From Nonomuraea sediminis (GTDB taxonomy: Bacteria; Actinomycetota; Actinomycetes; Streptosporangiales; Streptosporangiaceae): 64,000 bases of DNA. The notes under the pieces were generated by a model. That model was not told the origin of the DNA, ran no database searches, and saw only the letters and a list, made by a program, of their open reading frames with translations. The stretch lies in NCBI RefSeq assembly GCF_018531495.1, contig NZ_JAHDTI010000003.1:992001-1056000 (forward strand), in the 5' to 3' direction. The translations under genes were made by a program, and so were the position numbers. Below, piece by piece: positions 1 through 7,803 of the stretch; position 1 is the first letter of the stretch, and the number at the start of each line of letters is the position of its first letter.

Positions 1-699
1 GCGCAGGATGGCCAGGTTCTCGCGCGTGACCTCGTAGTCGGGGTGCAGCGGATCAGGCTGCACGTGACACAGCACCAGGCCGGGCCGCGCGAAGCAGGCC
101 AGGAGGTCGACGTGGCCGTTGGTGCCGTAGCCGCCGTAGTCGGCGGTCAGCCCGCGCGGCAGCCAGATGACCTTCTGGACCCCGAGCAGCCGGCGGAGTT
201 CGGCCTCCGCGTCGGCCTTGGTCCATCCGGGGTTGCGGCGCGGGTCGAGCTGCACGGTCTCGGTGACCAGTACGGTGCCCTCGCCGTCGACGTGGATGCC
301 GCCGCCCTCGCCGACCATGCCGGTCCGGTGCCGGGGAACGCCGATCCGGTCCAATACGGACGCCGCCACCTGGTCGTCCTTCTCGTACGGTGCCCAGCCC
401 CAGCCGTTGAAGGTCCAGTCGACGCCGTGCAGCGCGCCCTCGTGCTCGACGAAGGTCGGGCCGTTGTCGCGCAGCCAGCAGTCGTCCAGTGGCTGCTCCA
501 CCACCTCCACCCGGGGATCGAGCCAGGCGGCGGCCGACGCCTTCTCCGACGGGTCGACCAGCATGGTGACCGGCTCGTGGCCGACGATCGTGTTGGCCAC
601 CGACGACCAGGCCCGGTAGGACTCCTCGGGGGTCTGCAGCACGTAGCCGACGGGCCAGGACATCCAGGTACGGCGGTGCGGCCGCCACTCAGGAGGCAT
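1..699 (-). CDS. aguA: Agmatine deiminase, C-terminus cut by window edge
   Basis: Agmatine deiminase (peptidyl-arginine deiminase superfamily, cytosolic) converts agmatine to N-carbamoylputrescine and ammonia. The visible 233 codons start MPPEWRPHRRTWMSWP, the usual opening of this family, and carry RDNGPTF around residue 86 and a GGGIHVDGEG segment around residue 125, both typical of the guanidino-modifying fold. The catalytic cysteine lies near the C-terminus in the family and is beyond the left edge. The ATG at 699 is preceded by AAGGAG at a good distance. It follows the urease-like alpha gene by 16 bp on the same strand, so it is very likely in the same operon; this suggests the cluster handles agmatine/ureido nitrogen. 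Identity is confident; the substrate is from family knowledge. Confidence 0.85.
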   Translation of the reverse strand, partial: MPPEWRPHRRTWMSWPVGYVLQTPEESYRAWSSVANTIVGHEPVTMLVDPSEKASAAAWLDPRVEVVEQPLDDCWLRDNGPTFVEHEGALHGVDWTFNGWGWAPYEKDDQVAASVLDRIGVPRHRTGMVGEGGGIHVDGEGTVLVTETVQLDPRRNPGWTKADAEAELRRLLGVQKVIWLPRGLTADYGGYGTNGHVDLLACFARPGLVLCHVQPDPLHPDYEVTRENLAILR

Positions 700-715
700 G
701 AACACGAGGGGCTCC

Positions 716-2362
716 TTAGAGGAAGTAGAGACGGTTGAGGGAGACCGAATCGGCCGGCTCCGCGTGCAGGGGGTCGCCGTCGAGGGTGACCAGGCCGTAC
801 GGGTCGACCTCGACGTGGCCGAGCCTGGCATTGCGCACCAGCGAGGCGGGGCCGATGCCGCGGGTGCCGCGCACGCCGACGCGGCGCCGCCTGGTGGGCA
901 TCCGGTCGCCGTCGGCCGCGGCCTGGGCGACGAAGGCCACCGACAGGTCCGCGGCGGTGGCGCCGTGCGCGCCGAACTGCGGGCCGAGCACCAGCGGCTG
1001 GCAGGTGTCGGTGGAGGCGTTGGGGTCGCCCGTCACGCCGTAGGCGGGGAAGCCGGCCTTCAGCACCAGTTGGGGCTTGGCGCCGAAGTAGGCGGGCTGC
1101 CACAGCACGATGTCGGCCAGCTTGCCGGCCTCCAGGGAGCCGACCTCGTGCGCCAGCCCGTGCGCGATGGCCGGGTTGATCGTGAGCTTGGCCAGGTAGC
1201 GCAGCACCCGCTCGTTGTCGTTCCTGTCGGGCGCGCCGAGGTCGGCCTTCATCTTGCCCGCCATGGCGAAGGTACGGCGCACGGTCTCACCCGCGCGGCC
1301 CATGCCCTGGGCGTCGGAGGAGGTGATGCCGATGACGCCCAGGTCGTGCAGGACGTCCTCGGCGCCCATGGTGCCGGCCCTGATCCGGTCGCGGGCCAGC
1401 GCGGCGTCGCCGGGCAGGTCGAGCTTGAGCCCGTGCACCGAGACGATCATGCCGTGGTGCTCGGCCAGCGCGTCCCTGCCGTAGGGCAGCGTGGGGTTGG
1501 TGGAGGAGCCGATCACGTTGGGCACGCCGGCCAGCTTGAGCACGTTGGGCACGTGCCCGCCTCCGCAGCCCTCGATGTGGAAGGCGTGGATGGTCCTGCC
1601 CTCGAGCACGGCGAGCGTGTCCTCCACCGACAGGCACTCGTTCAGCCCGTCGGTGTGCAGCGCCACCTGCACGTCGTGCTCCTCGGCCACGCGCAGCGCG
1701 GTGTCGAGCGCCCGGGTGTGCGCGCCCATGTCCTCGTGCACCTTGAACCCGGACGCGCCTCCTTCGACCAGCGCCTCGACCAGCGGCGCGGGGTCGGAGG
1801 AGGAGCCGCGGGCCAGGAAGCCGATGTTCACCGGCCAGGCGTCGAAGGCGTTGAAGGCATGGCGCAGCGCCCAGGGCGAGTTCACCCCGACGCCCCACAC
1901 GGGCCCGAACTCCTGCCCGATGATCGTGGTCACGCCGGAGGCGAGCGACGCCTCCATGATCCGGGGCGACATCAGGTGCACGTGCGTGTCGATCGCGCCG
2001 GCGGTGGCGATGAGCCCCTCGCCGGAGACGATCGTGGTGCCGGTGCCGACGACCACGTCCACGCCGTCGAGCGTGTCGGGGTTACCGGCGCGGCCGACGG
2101 CGTGGATGCGTCCCTCGCGGATGCCGATGGAGGCACTGCGCACGCCCAGGATCGGATCCAGGATCAGCACGTTGCTGATCACCAGGTCGCAGGTCTCGCG
2201 CACCGAGGCGGCCTTCAGATGCAGCCCGTCGCGCGCGGTCTTGCCGAACCCGGCCAGGAACTCCTCGCCGGGCAGCTGCGAGTCGTGCTCGACCTCGACC
2301 ACGAGACCGGAGTCGCCCAGCCGTACCCTGTCGCCGGTGCGGTAGCCGTACAGGCTCATCAT
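716..2362 (-). CDS. Urease alpha subunit-like amidohydrolase with altered flap
   Basis: This 548-residue protein aligns along its length with urease alpha subunits (about 567 residues), the nickel hydrolase of urea. The metal ligands are present: H127 and H129 (DTHVHL), K207 that would be carbamylated (FKVHEDMG), H236 (ALHTD), H262 (FHIEG) and D350 (SSDAQ). The mobile flap is not canonical: where ureases read VCHHLDP, this reads SVHGLKLD, so the catalytic His (H310) appears kept while the flap Cys becomes Val and the second His becomes Gly. The ATG overlaps the stop of the gamma-beta gene (ATGA), showing translational coupling. No ureD/E/F/G accessory genes lie in the window. It may hydrolyse urea poorly or another ureido compound. 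I therefore leave the gene symbol empty. Confidence 0.8.
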   Translation of the reverse strand: MMSLYGYRTGDRVRLGDSGLVVEVEHDSQLPGEEFLAGFGKTARDGLHLKAASVRETCDLVISNVLILDPILGVRSASIGIREGRIHAVGRAGNPDTLDGVDVVVGTGTTIVSGEGLIATAGAIDTHVHLMSPRIMEASLASGVTTIIGQEFGPVWGVGVNSPWALRHAFNAFDAWPVNIGFLARGSSSDPAPLVEALVEGGASGFKVHEDMGAHTRALDTALRVAEEHDVQVALHTDGLNECLSVEDTLAVLEGRTIHAFHIEGCGGGHVPNVLKLAGVPNVIGSSTNPTLPYGRDALAEHHGMIVSVHGLKLDLPGDAALARDRIRAGTMGAEDVLHDLGVIGITSSDAQGMGRAGETVRRTFAMAGKMKADLGAPDRNDNERVLRYLAKLTINPAIAHGLAHEVGSLEAGKLADIVLWQPAYFGAKPQLVLKAGFPAYGVTGDPNASTDTCQPLVLGPQFGAHGATAADLSVAFVAQAAADGDRMPTRRRRVGVRGTRGIGPASLVRNARLGHVEVDPYGLVTLDGDPLHAEPADSVSLNRLYFL

Positions 2363-3036
2363 GCCCCCAGATATCCGCAGGCTCGCGCCCGCTCCATCGC
2401 CGACTCGAACGCGCCCTGCGCGTCGAGCGGCCCGTCCACCAGGCCCGCGAAGCCGATCGCCACCCGGGCGCCGCCGATCGGCGTCAGCGCGACCGTCCGG
2501 GTGGCGCCGGGGTCGAAGCGGACCGTGGAGCCGGCGGGCACGGCCAGCCGGCGGCCGTAGCCGAGCGCCCGCTCGAAGCTCAGGCGCGGGTTGACCTCGA
2601 AGAAGTGGAAGTGCGAGGTGACGCTGATCGGCACCGTCGCGGTGTTGGTCACGGCCACCTCGACGCTGTCGAGCACCGGCTCCGGGTGTACGGCGGGCAG
2701 CACCGCGCCGGGGGCGTGCTCGCCGAGCGAGCCGCCGCCGAAGGGGTCGGTCACCACGGCCAGCCGGGAGCCGTCGTCGAAGACGGCCTCGACCTGGATC
2801 TCGGTCAGGATGTCCGGCACGCCGGGCAGCACGTCGTCAGGCCCGAGCACCGAGCGGCCCGCCTCGATGGCGTCGGCCAGCCGGGCGCCGGAGCGGGCGG
2901 CTTCGCACACCGCGTCGCACACCAGCGCGGTGGCTTCCGGCACGTTCAGCCGCAGCCCTCGGGCAAACCGGGCGCGGGCCAGCTCGGCCGCGGTGAACAG
3001 CAGCAGCCGGTCGCGCTCCGTGGGAGTGAGTCTCAC
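2359..3036 (-). CDS. Fused urease gamma-beta subunit (UreAB-like)
   Basis: A 225-residue fusion of the small urease subunits. Residues 1-100 match the gamma subunit (RLTPTERDRLLLF near the start, then LNVPEATAL and a predicted helical bundle); residues 110 onward match the beta subunit (HFHFFEVN, then RRLAVPAGSTVRFDPG). Separate gamma and beta chains are about 100 residues each, so the length fits a fusion, as in Helicobacter UreA and some actinobacteria. The start chosen is the GTG at 3036, which has a strong GGAGG 5 bases upstream and places RLTPTERD at the N-terminus; an upstream ATG at 3069 would add 11 residues and run into the operator. It heads the operon gamma-beta, alpha, agmatine deiminase. 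Confidence 0.85.
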   Translation of the reverse strand: MRLTPTERDRLLLFTAAELARARFARGLRLNVPEATALVCDAVCEAARSGARLADAIEAGRSVLGPDDVLPGVPDILTEIQVEAVFDDGSRLAVVTDPFGGGSLGEHAPGAVLPAVHPEPVLDSVEVAVTNTATVPISVTSHFHFFEVNPRLSFERALGYGRRLAVPAGSTVRFDPGATRTVALTPIGGARVAIGFAGLVDGPLDAQGAFESAMERARACGYLGA

Positions 3037-3053
3037 GGCGTTCCTCCGGAAAG

Positions 3054-3088
3054 TTAGAGCGGAGCTCAAGATTTGAGCGCGAGTCTAA
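3054..3088. promoter_or_regulatory. 35-bp palindromic operator between ureAB-like gene and tetR
   Basis: The 76-bp divergent region holds nested inverted repeats with one centre at 3071: GCTCAA (3064-3069) pairs with TTGAGC (3073-3078), and TTAGA (3054-3058) pairs with TCTAA (3084-3088). Symmetric placement of both pairs argues against chance. It lies between the two divergent starts, so I infer it is the operator of the adjacent TetR protein at 3113, which would control both itself and the urease-like operon. Confidence 0.65.
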
Positions 3089-3100
3089 CCCGTGTGTCGG

Positions 3101-3106
3101 TAGCGT
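3101..3106 (+). promoter_or_regulatory. -10 element of a likely leaderless tetR transcript
   Basis: TAGCGT is followed by exactly six bases and then the GTG start at 3113, which has no ribosome binding site. A TANNNT box 6-7 bases before the start codon places the transcription start on the start codon, as in actinobacterial leaderless mRNAs. No convincing -35 hexamer is visible at the right distance. Confidence 0.5.
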
Positions 3107-3112
3107 GGGAAC

Positions 3113-3664
3113 GTGAGACTTCGACCGGACATGCGGGCCCACGTCCTGCAGGCCGCGCTGCAGGCCATCGAGGAGGTCGGGTTCGACCGGCTGCGTGTCA
3201 AGGACGTCGCCGACAGGGCGGACATGAGCACCGGCCACGTCCTGTACTACTTCGGCAACCGCGACCGGATCATCGTCGCCACGCTGCTGATGAGCGAGGC
3301 CGACCTGGACGAGCGCCGCAGGGCCGAGCTGGCGGGACTCACTCCGCCGGACGCGCTGGTCCGGCTGGTCGAGTTGTACCTGCCCAGGAGCGCGCAGGAC
3401 GTGCGGTGGCGGCTGTGGGCCCAGGTGATCGCCAGGCCGCCGGGCGACGCCGAGACGCTGGCCAGGCTGGACGGGTTCTTCCACTCCTGGTCGGGCGAGC
3501 TGGCCGGCATCGTCAGGCAGCTGTCGCCGGCGCTCGACGCCGAGGACTTCGCCGCCCGGCACTGCCGGATGATGGACGGGCTGAGCAGCGACGTGCTGCT
3601 AGGCGTCAGAGACGCGGGCTGGGCCCGCGAGACCGCCCTGGCCGCCATGCGCAGAGAGCTCTAG
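3113..3664 (+). CDS. TetR-family regulator of the urease-like operon
   Basis: A 183-residue one-domain-plus-ligand-pocket repressor. Residues 8-55 form the TetR helix-turn-helix (ALQAIEEVGFDRLRVKDVADRADMS, then GHVLYYFGNRD, in pieces the usual signature); the rest is a helical ligand-binding domain of the BetI/TetR_C class. It is divergent from the urease-like operon with a 35-bp palindrome in between, so it probably represses that operon and itself; the ligand could be an amine or ureido compound, which is inference. The GTG start lacks a ribosome site but sits 6 bases after TAGCGT, consistent with a leaderless mRNA. Its 3' end overlaps the convergent tetR gene at 3599 by 66 bp. Confidence 0.85.
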   Translation: MRLRPDMRAHVLQAALQAIEEVGFDRLRVKDVADRADMSTGHVLYYFGNRDRIIVATLLMSEADLDERRRAELAGLTPPDALVRLVELYLPRSAQDVRWRLWAQVIARPPGDAETLARLDGFFHSWSGELAGIVRQLSPALDAEDFAARHCRMMDGLSSDVLLGVRDAGWARETALAAMRREL

Positions 3665-4264
3665 CCTGGCCGCCAGCCCGTCGAGCAGCAGGCCCAGGGC
3701 CAGTTCGAAGCCGCGCTCGTCGAGCCGGGCCGAGTCCTCGAGCGCGGCGGCCAGCGTGGGGTAGCTCGGGCGGTAGTCCGCGGGGGCGCGGTCGAAACCC
3801 GCGGTGTAGGTCTCCACGGCCGAACCCAGCACCAGGTAGTCGACCGCCGCCGACACCTCGGCGGCCAGGCTCGCCGTACATCCCGCCGCGACCAGAGCGG
3901 CCATCAGCTTCTCGTAGCCCAGCAGTGCCCGTGACGCGGCCACCCGGCGGCGGGCGATGAGCGCGATCGTGTTCGGGTGGCCGAGCCAGACGCGCCGGTA
4001 GCCGCGGGCGTACTCCGCCACGCCCTCCCGCCAGTCGGGCCGGTCGAGCGGGCGCAGGTCGATCTCCTCGTTGACCAGCTCCGAGACGGCGTCGAGCAGC
4101 TCGTCCTTGGAGGCGATGTGGTTGTACAGCGAGGCGCCCTTCACGCCGAGGCGGGACGCGAGCGCGCGCATGGTCAGCATCTCGACCCCCTCTTCGTCGA
4201 GCATGTCGAGGGCGGCGCGGGCGATGATCTCGCGGCTCAGCAGGGCCTGACTGGGTCTCGGCAT
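3599..4264 (-). CDS. TetR-family regulator, divergent from the APC permease
   Basis: A 221-residue TetR protein starting MPRPSQALLSREII. Residues 12-58 are the DNA-binding domain (ALDMLDEEGVEMLTMRALASRLG, GASLYNHIASKDEL); the C-terminal domain has the TetR_C_1 tetracycline-repressor-like pattern (ARGYRRVWLGHPN, then the DYLVLGSAVET segment). The ATG at 4264 is preferred because MPRP-S is the typical start; a start at 4291 would add nine unlikely residues. It diverges from the amine permease, and a 13-bp palindrome lies between them, so it likely represses the permease. It converges on and overlaps the other tetR gene by 66 bp. Confidence 0.85.
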   Translation of the reverse strand: MPRPSQALLSREIIARAALDMLDEEGVEMLTMRALASRLGVKGASLYNHIASKDELLDAVSELVNEEIDLRPLDRPDWREGVAEYARGYRRVWLGHPNTIALIARRRVAASRALLGYEKLMAALVAAGCTASLAAEVSAAVDYLVLGSAVETYTAGFDRAPADYRPSYPTLAAALEDSARLDERGFELALGLLLDGLAARLELSAHGGQGGLAGPARVSDA

Positions 4265-4320
4265 GATCTGGCCAGAATACGGGCTTCCCAAACCGGCGGA
4301 AGGCGCTTATCGTGCCGTAG

Positions 4321-4333
4321 CTAACAACGTTAG
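4321..4333. promoter_or_regulatory. Palindromic operator CTAAC-N3-GTTAG
   Basis: CTAACAACGTTAG is an inverted repeat with 5-bp arms around AAC, located 57 bp before the regulator start (4264, minus) and 22 bp before the permease start (4356, plus). Short GTTA-type palindromes are common operators of TetR_C_1 regulators. I infer autoregulation plus control of the permease. Confidence 0.55.
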
Positions 4334-4355
4334 TTTTACGCTCCGTGAGGTGCCC

Positions 4356-5795
4356 TTGAACGACACCGATCAGCTCCACGCCCTCGGCTACCGGCAGGAA
4401 CTGCGCCGCAGCCTGTCCGTCCTGGGCAACATCACCATGGGTTTCGCCGTCGTGGCCCCCGTGGTCGCGCTCTACTCGGTGGCGCAGGTCGGCACCACGC
4501 TCGCGGGGCCCGCCTGGGTGCTGACCCTGCCGTTCGTGCTCCTGGGCCAACTGCTCGTGGTGTACGTCTACGCCGAGTTGGTGGCTCGCTGGCCGCTGGC
4601 GGGCGGGCCGTACCAGTGGGGGAGGCGGCTCGTCGGGCCGGCCTACGGGTGGCTCGGCGGCTGGGTGTGGCAGTTCGCCGTGATGTTCGGCAACACCACC
4701 GTCGCATACCTGGCCGCGCCCTGGGTCTTCGCGCTCGTGGGCGTCGAGCCCACGCCCGGCGGGCTGGTGGCCGTGGCCATCGGCGTCGTCGTCCTGGCCA
4801 CCTTCGTCAACGCCTACGGGATCAACGTGCTGCGCCTGTTCGTCGGGCTCGGCATCGCCGCGGAGGCCGTCGCCTCGGTGCTCGTCGGGCTGGCGCTGCT
4901 GCTGGTCTTCAGGCAGCATCCCTTCGCGCTGCTCACCCGGACGCTGGGCGCCGAGGAGCTGTCGGGCTCGACCTTCTCGGCCTTCCTCGCCGTCATCGCG
5001 GTCGCCGGCTGGGCCTTCATCGGCTTCGACGCCTGCGTCTCCACCGCCGAGGAGACCAAGGACGCCTCCCGCCAGGTGCCGCGTGCCATGTGGTGGGCGC
5101 TGCTCAGCGTCGGCTCGGTCGTCATACTCAACGCGGTCGCCGTCGGCGTGGCGCACCCCGATCCGGCCGCCGTGGCCGCGGGTCGCGACCTCGACCCGGT
5201 CACCACCGCGGTCGTGCACGGCTTCGGCTCCTGGTCCGACAAACCCTTCGTGATCGTCGTGCTGACCAGCTTCCTCGCCTGCGCCATGGCCTCGCAGGGC
5301 GGCGCGGCGCGCGGGCTGTACTCCCTGGCCCGCGACGACGTCTTTCCCTTCGCGCGGTTCGTCAAGCGGGTCAACGCACGGCAGGCGCCGATCGGCGGGC
5401 TGGTCACCGGAGGCCTCATCAGCGCGGCAGGGCTGCTGTTCGGGCTGGAGAGCAGCGCCATCGGGAGCCTGATCTCCTTCGGCACCGCGGCCACCTTCCT
5501 GCCGTTCTTCCTGGTCGCGGTGGCCGCGCTCGCCGGAAGAGCGCGTGGCCTGCTGCCGCGCTCTCCCGGACGCACCGCGCTGACCGTGCTCGCGCTGCTG
5601 TGGACCGGCTTCGAGCTGGTCAACGTGTGGTGGCCGCGCGAGGTGCTGGCGCCGCCCGGTGCGCCCTGGTACCAGGTGTGGGCCGCCTTCATCGGCGGGG
5701 CCGTGGTGATCGGTGGCGGCCTTGCCTACCTGGTGGTCCGGCGGCCGCAAGAACGGCTGGCGCCGGTGGTGGCCGCCGTCTCGGACTCCGCCTGA
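4356..5795 (+). CDS. APC-superfamily amino acid/amine permease
   Basis: An integral membrane permease of about 479 residues with twelve hydrophobic segments. The first (NITMGFAVVAPVVALYSV) carries the broken helix 1 glycine pattern of the APC superfamily, and the GFDACVSTAEETKDASRQVPRA stretch around residue 225 (read in two pieces) is the conserved loop of amino acid/polyamine/GABA permeases. I chose the TTG at 4356 because AGG lies five bases upstream and the protein then begins LNDTDQLHALGYRQEL, as usual for the family; the GTG at 4350 is possible. It is the first gene right of the operator used by the divergent TetR. With agmatine deiminase and the urease-like genes nearby, an amine or ureido substrate is plausible but not shown. 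Confidence 0.85.
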   Translation: MNDTDQLHALGYRQELRRSLSVLGNITMGFAVVAPVVALYSVAQVGTTLAGPAWVLTLPFVLLGQLLVVYVYAELVARWPLAGGPYQWGRRLVGPAYGWLGGWVWQFAVMFGNTTVAYLAAPWVFALVGVEPTPGGLVAVAIGVVVLATFVNAYGINVLRLFVGLGIAAEAVASVLVGLALLLVFRQHPFALLTRTLGAEELSGSTFSAFLAVIAVAGWAFIGFDACVSTAEETKDASRQVPRAMWWALLSVGSVVILNAVAVGVAHPDPAAVAAGRDLDPVTTAVVHGFGSWSDKPFVIVVLTSFLACAMASQGGAARGLYSLARDDVFPFARFVKRVNARQAPIGGLVTGGLISAAGLLFGLESSAIGSLISFGTAATFLPFFLVAVAALAGRARGLLPRSPGRTALTVLALLWTGFELVNVWWPREVLAPPGAPWYQVWAAFIGGAVVIGGGLAYLVVRRPQERLAPVVAAVSDSA

Positions 5796-5802
5796 TTCCG
5801 GG

Positions 5803-6630
5803 TCACAGGGCGACCTCGCCGCTGACGCAGGTGACCGTGTCGCCGCCGACCCAGACGTCTGTGGCGTCGGCGGTGATGCGGATGCGGCCGGCGCGGCCGA
5901 GGGCGGTGCCCTGGGCGGCGACGTAGGGGGCCGTGGCGCGGCCCGTGGCGAGGAGCCACTGGGCGAGGGAGGCGTTGAGGCTGCCGGTGACCGGGTCCTC
6001 GGCGGTGGCACCGTGGTGCGGGTAGAAGGCGCGCACCTCGAAGGCCTGGGGCGAGCCGGGCGGGTGGGGGCCGACCACGCCGATGTCGAGGTCGACCACA
6101 CCCGGCCGGAGAGCCAGGACCTCCTCCGCCGATGAGAGCAGGACCGCCACCCAGCCGGGGCCGTTGTCGGCCCACTGGGCGTCGACGATGTCGGATCGGG
6201 GGATCCCCAGCAGGGTGGCCAGGTGTTCCACCAGCGACTCCTCGACCGGGCCCGAGCGCAGGAGGGCGGGCGCGGCGAAGGCCAGGCCCGGGTTCGTGCG
6301 CCGGATCGGCACCAGGCCGGCGCCGCATTCCTGGACGATCCTGTCGGGGTCGCGCGGTTCGCCGCCGGACTCGAGCCAGGCGTGGCAGGTGCCGAGCGTC
6401 GGGTGACCGGCGAAGGGCAGCTCGGAGGCGGGTGTGAAGATCCGCACCCGGTAGTCGGCCTCGGGAGTGGACGGCGGCAGCAGGAACGTGGTCTCCGACA
6501 GGTTCGTCCAGTCGGCGAAACGCTGCATCTCCTCGTCGGTCAGCCCTTCGGCGTCGAGCACGACGGCCAGCGGGTTGCCCAGGTAGGGGGTGGAGGTGAA
6601 CACATCGACCTGGCGGAATCGGCGCGGCAT
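5803..6630 (-). CDS. PhzF-family isomerase-like protein
   Basis: A 275-residue cytosolic protein of the PhzF phenazine-biosynthesis/diaminopimelate-epimerase fold. It begins with the family pattern QVDVFTSTPYLGNPLAVVLDA, has SETTF near residue 47 where the catalytic acid of PhzF sits, then FTPASELPFAGHPTLG, and GATAEDPVTGSLNASL near residue 210, which lines the active site of the second half. The precise reaction is unknown for most members. The ATG at 6630 follows TAGCGT by seven bases, suggesting a leaderless transcript; a GTG at 6636 is the alternative. It ends 7 bp from the convergent permease gene and starts 10 bp after the stop of the glycosylase-like gene. Confidence 0.85.
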   Translation of the reverse strand: MPRRFRQVDVFTSTPYLGNPLAVVLDAEGLTDEEMQRFADWTNLSETTFLLPPSTPEADYRVRIFTPASELPFAGHPTLGTCHAWLESGGEPRDPDRIVQECGAGLVPIRRTNPGLAFAAPALLRSGPVEESLVEHLATLLGIPRSDIVDAQWADNGPGWVAVLLSSAEEVLALRPGVVDLDIGVVGPHPPGSPQAFEVRAFYPHHGATAEDPVTGSLNASLAQWLLATGRATAPYVAAQGTALGRAGRIRITADATDVWVGGDTVTCVSGEVAL

Positions 6631-6640
6631 GGCCACGACG

Positions 6641-7726
6641 CTACCCGAGCAGCCCGCGGACCCGCTCGACCGCGGAGTCCAGAAGCTCCTGGGGCACCGG
6701 CTCGAACAGCTCGAGCGACAGGTCGCGCGGCTCCCACACCCCGGCGACCCGGCCGCGGTGGATCACGACGGGCGAGATCCAGCCGGCCTGGCGGCTGACC
6801 TTGGCCTTCACCGCGGCGGGCAGCAGCGGCTCGAGATCGCGGGGCGCGCCCAGGATGTACTGGTCGAAGCCTGGCAGCAGATGCACTTCCTCCGACGGCC
6901 GCGCGGCGGCGAGGTCATCGACGTCGGACGACAGCGCCAGCAGGGTCTGCCCGTCCACCTCGACCTCGGTCAGCTCGGGACCCAGGTCGCGGAACCAGCC
7001 CTTCAGCACCGACTTGCGCACCACTCCCCCGAACAGCCATTTGTCGAACATGTCCGGCGTGGCGGGGCCGTGGGCGCCCAGGAAGGAGCGGGCCAGCCGT
7101 ACGCCGGCCTCCTCGAACGGCGGTAAGGCGGTCCACCCGGGGATCCACAGCCGGGGCGCGACGAACGTCACGCGGCCCTCGCGCGGCGGGCCGTAGCACA
7201 GCTCGCCCAGGCGGCTCAGCGGCTTGAGCAGCGCGCCCCACCCCGAGGTGAGCGCCTCACGCAGGTGGTCGTCGCCGGTGACCGTGACGACCGCGTCGAC
7301 CAGCTCCTCGCGGGTCAGCGGCTGGTCGCCGAGCGCCTTGGGCACCGCCTCGATGATCGCGGCGATCTCCTCGGCGGTGACGCCGTGGCCGCGCTGCCAC
7401 GAACCCTTCTCCCAGAACCGCAGCGTGCCCAGCGCCGAGCAGTAGTCGGCCAGCGTGTCGGCGGGCACCAGGTGCAGCGTGCCCCGCATGATCCACGTCT
7501 TGACCAGCGCGCGGTCCTGCCAGAGCAGCCGGTCGATCTCCCCCGCGTCGGGCGCTGCCCTGCGCACGGCCACCGCCAGGTGCGCGGAGGAGGCCACCTG
7601 CGCCTGCACCCCGCACAGCCGCCGCGCGATCGCGACCGCGTCAGGCCCGCCGGCACCGCTCACGAACTGCCGCCGCAGCCGCCACCCCAGCACCTGCGCC
7701 CAGCTCAAAGCCAGAGTCATGCCCAT
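6641..7726 (-). CDS. AlkZ-like winged-helix DNA glycosylase (HTH_42 family)
   Basis: A 361-residue protein of the HTH_42 / AlkZ-YcaQ family. Streptomyces AlkZ unhooks azinomycin crosslinks, and these enzymes use a Q-x-Q catalytic motif; here Q41-A-Q43 lies in CGVQAQV, followed by the conserved LAVAVR and RALVKTWIMRGTLHL segments. The length and the C-terminal segment (VIHRGRVAGVWE) match the family. This member resembles the AlkZ branch, not the Q-x-D YcaQ branch. It is not inside a visible biosynthetic cluster, so a housekeeping repair role (bulky alkyl purine or crosslink) is more likely than self-resistance. The ATG at 7726 has only a weak ribosome site; the ATG at 7720 is an alternative. 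Confidence 0.75.
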   Translation of the reverse strand: MGMTLALSWAQVLGWRLRRQFVSGAGGPDAVAIARRLCGVQAQVASSAHLAVAVRRAAPDAGEIDRLLWQDRALVKTWIMRGTLHLVPADTLADYCSALGTLRFWEKGSWQRGHGVTAEEIAAIIEAVPKALGDQPLTREELVDAVVTVTGDDHLREALTSGWGALLKPLSRLGELCYGPPREGRVTFVAPRLWIPGWTALPPFEEAGVRLARSFLGAHGPATPDMFDKWLFGGVVRKSVLKGWFRDLGPELTEVEVDGQTLLALSSDVDDLAAARPSEEVHLLPGFDQYILGAPRDLEPLLPAAVKAKVSRQAGWISPVVIHRGRVAGVWEPRDLSLELFEPVPQELLDSAVERVRGLLG

Positions 7727-7759
7727 ACTTCTACACGCCCGGGCCGACGAAATTCATCC

Positions 7760-7791
7760 CTCCTGTACGGCAGGCCCCCGCCGCACAGGAG
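7760..7791 (-). terminator. Bulged hairpin after the ABC importer operon
   Basis: CTCCTGT (7760-7766) pairs with ACAGGAG (7785-7791), and CGGC (7768-7771) with GCCG (7780-7783), giving a two-part stem 13 bp after the stop of the binding-protein gene. There is no U-tract, which is usual in actinomycetes. It also contains a copy of the GTACGGCAGGCC dodecamer. Confidence 0.5.
7765..7776 (+). repeat. Dispersed dodecamer GTACGGCAGGCC
   Basis: Exact copies in this window: plus-strand sense at 7765-7776 and 48424-48435; minus-strand sense (GGCCTGCCGTAC on plus) at 8593-8604, 17090-17101, 18233-18244, 38988-38999, 48450-48461 and 55990-56001. Near copies (one mismatch) lie near 11419, 32421 and 55888. 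Four copies encode Val-Arg-Gln-Ala in unrelated minus-strand genes, one is read in another frame in the LysM gene, one is intergenic and two form a terminator stem. Chance expectation for a given 12-mer in 64 kb is far below one. The function is unknown. Confidence 0.6.
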
Positions 7792-7803
7792 ACGCGAGAA
7801 GGG

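Noticed and set aside
698..2560. Long plus-strand open frame of 620 codons
   Set aside because: It is the antisense shadow of the urease-like alpha gene: the composition is Gly/Val/Ala/His-rich without domains, and the minus strand encodes a clear enzyme.
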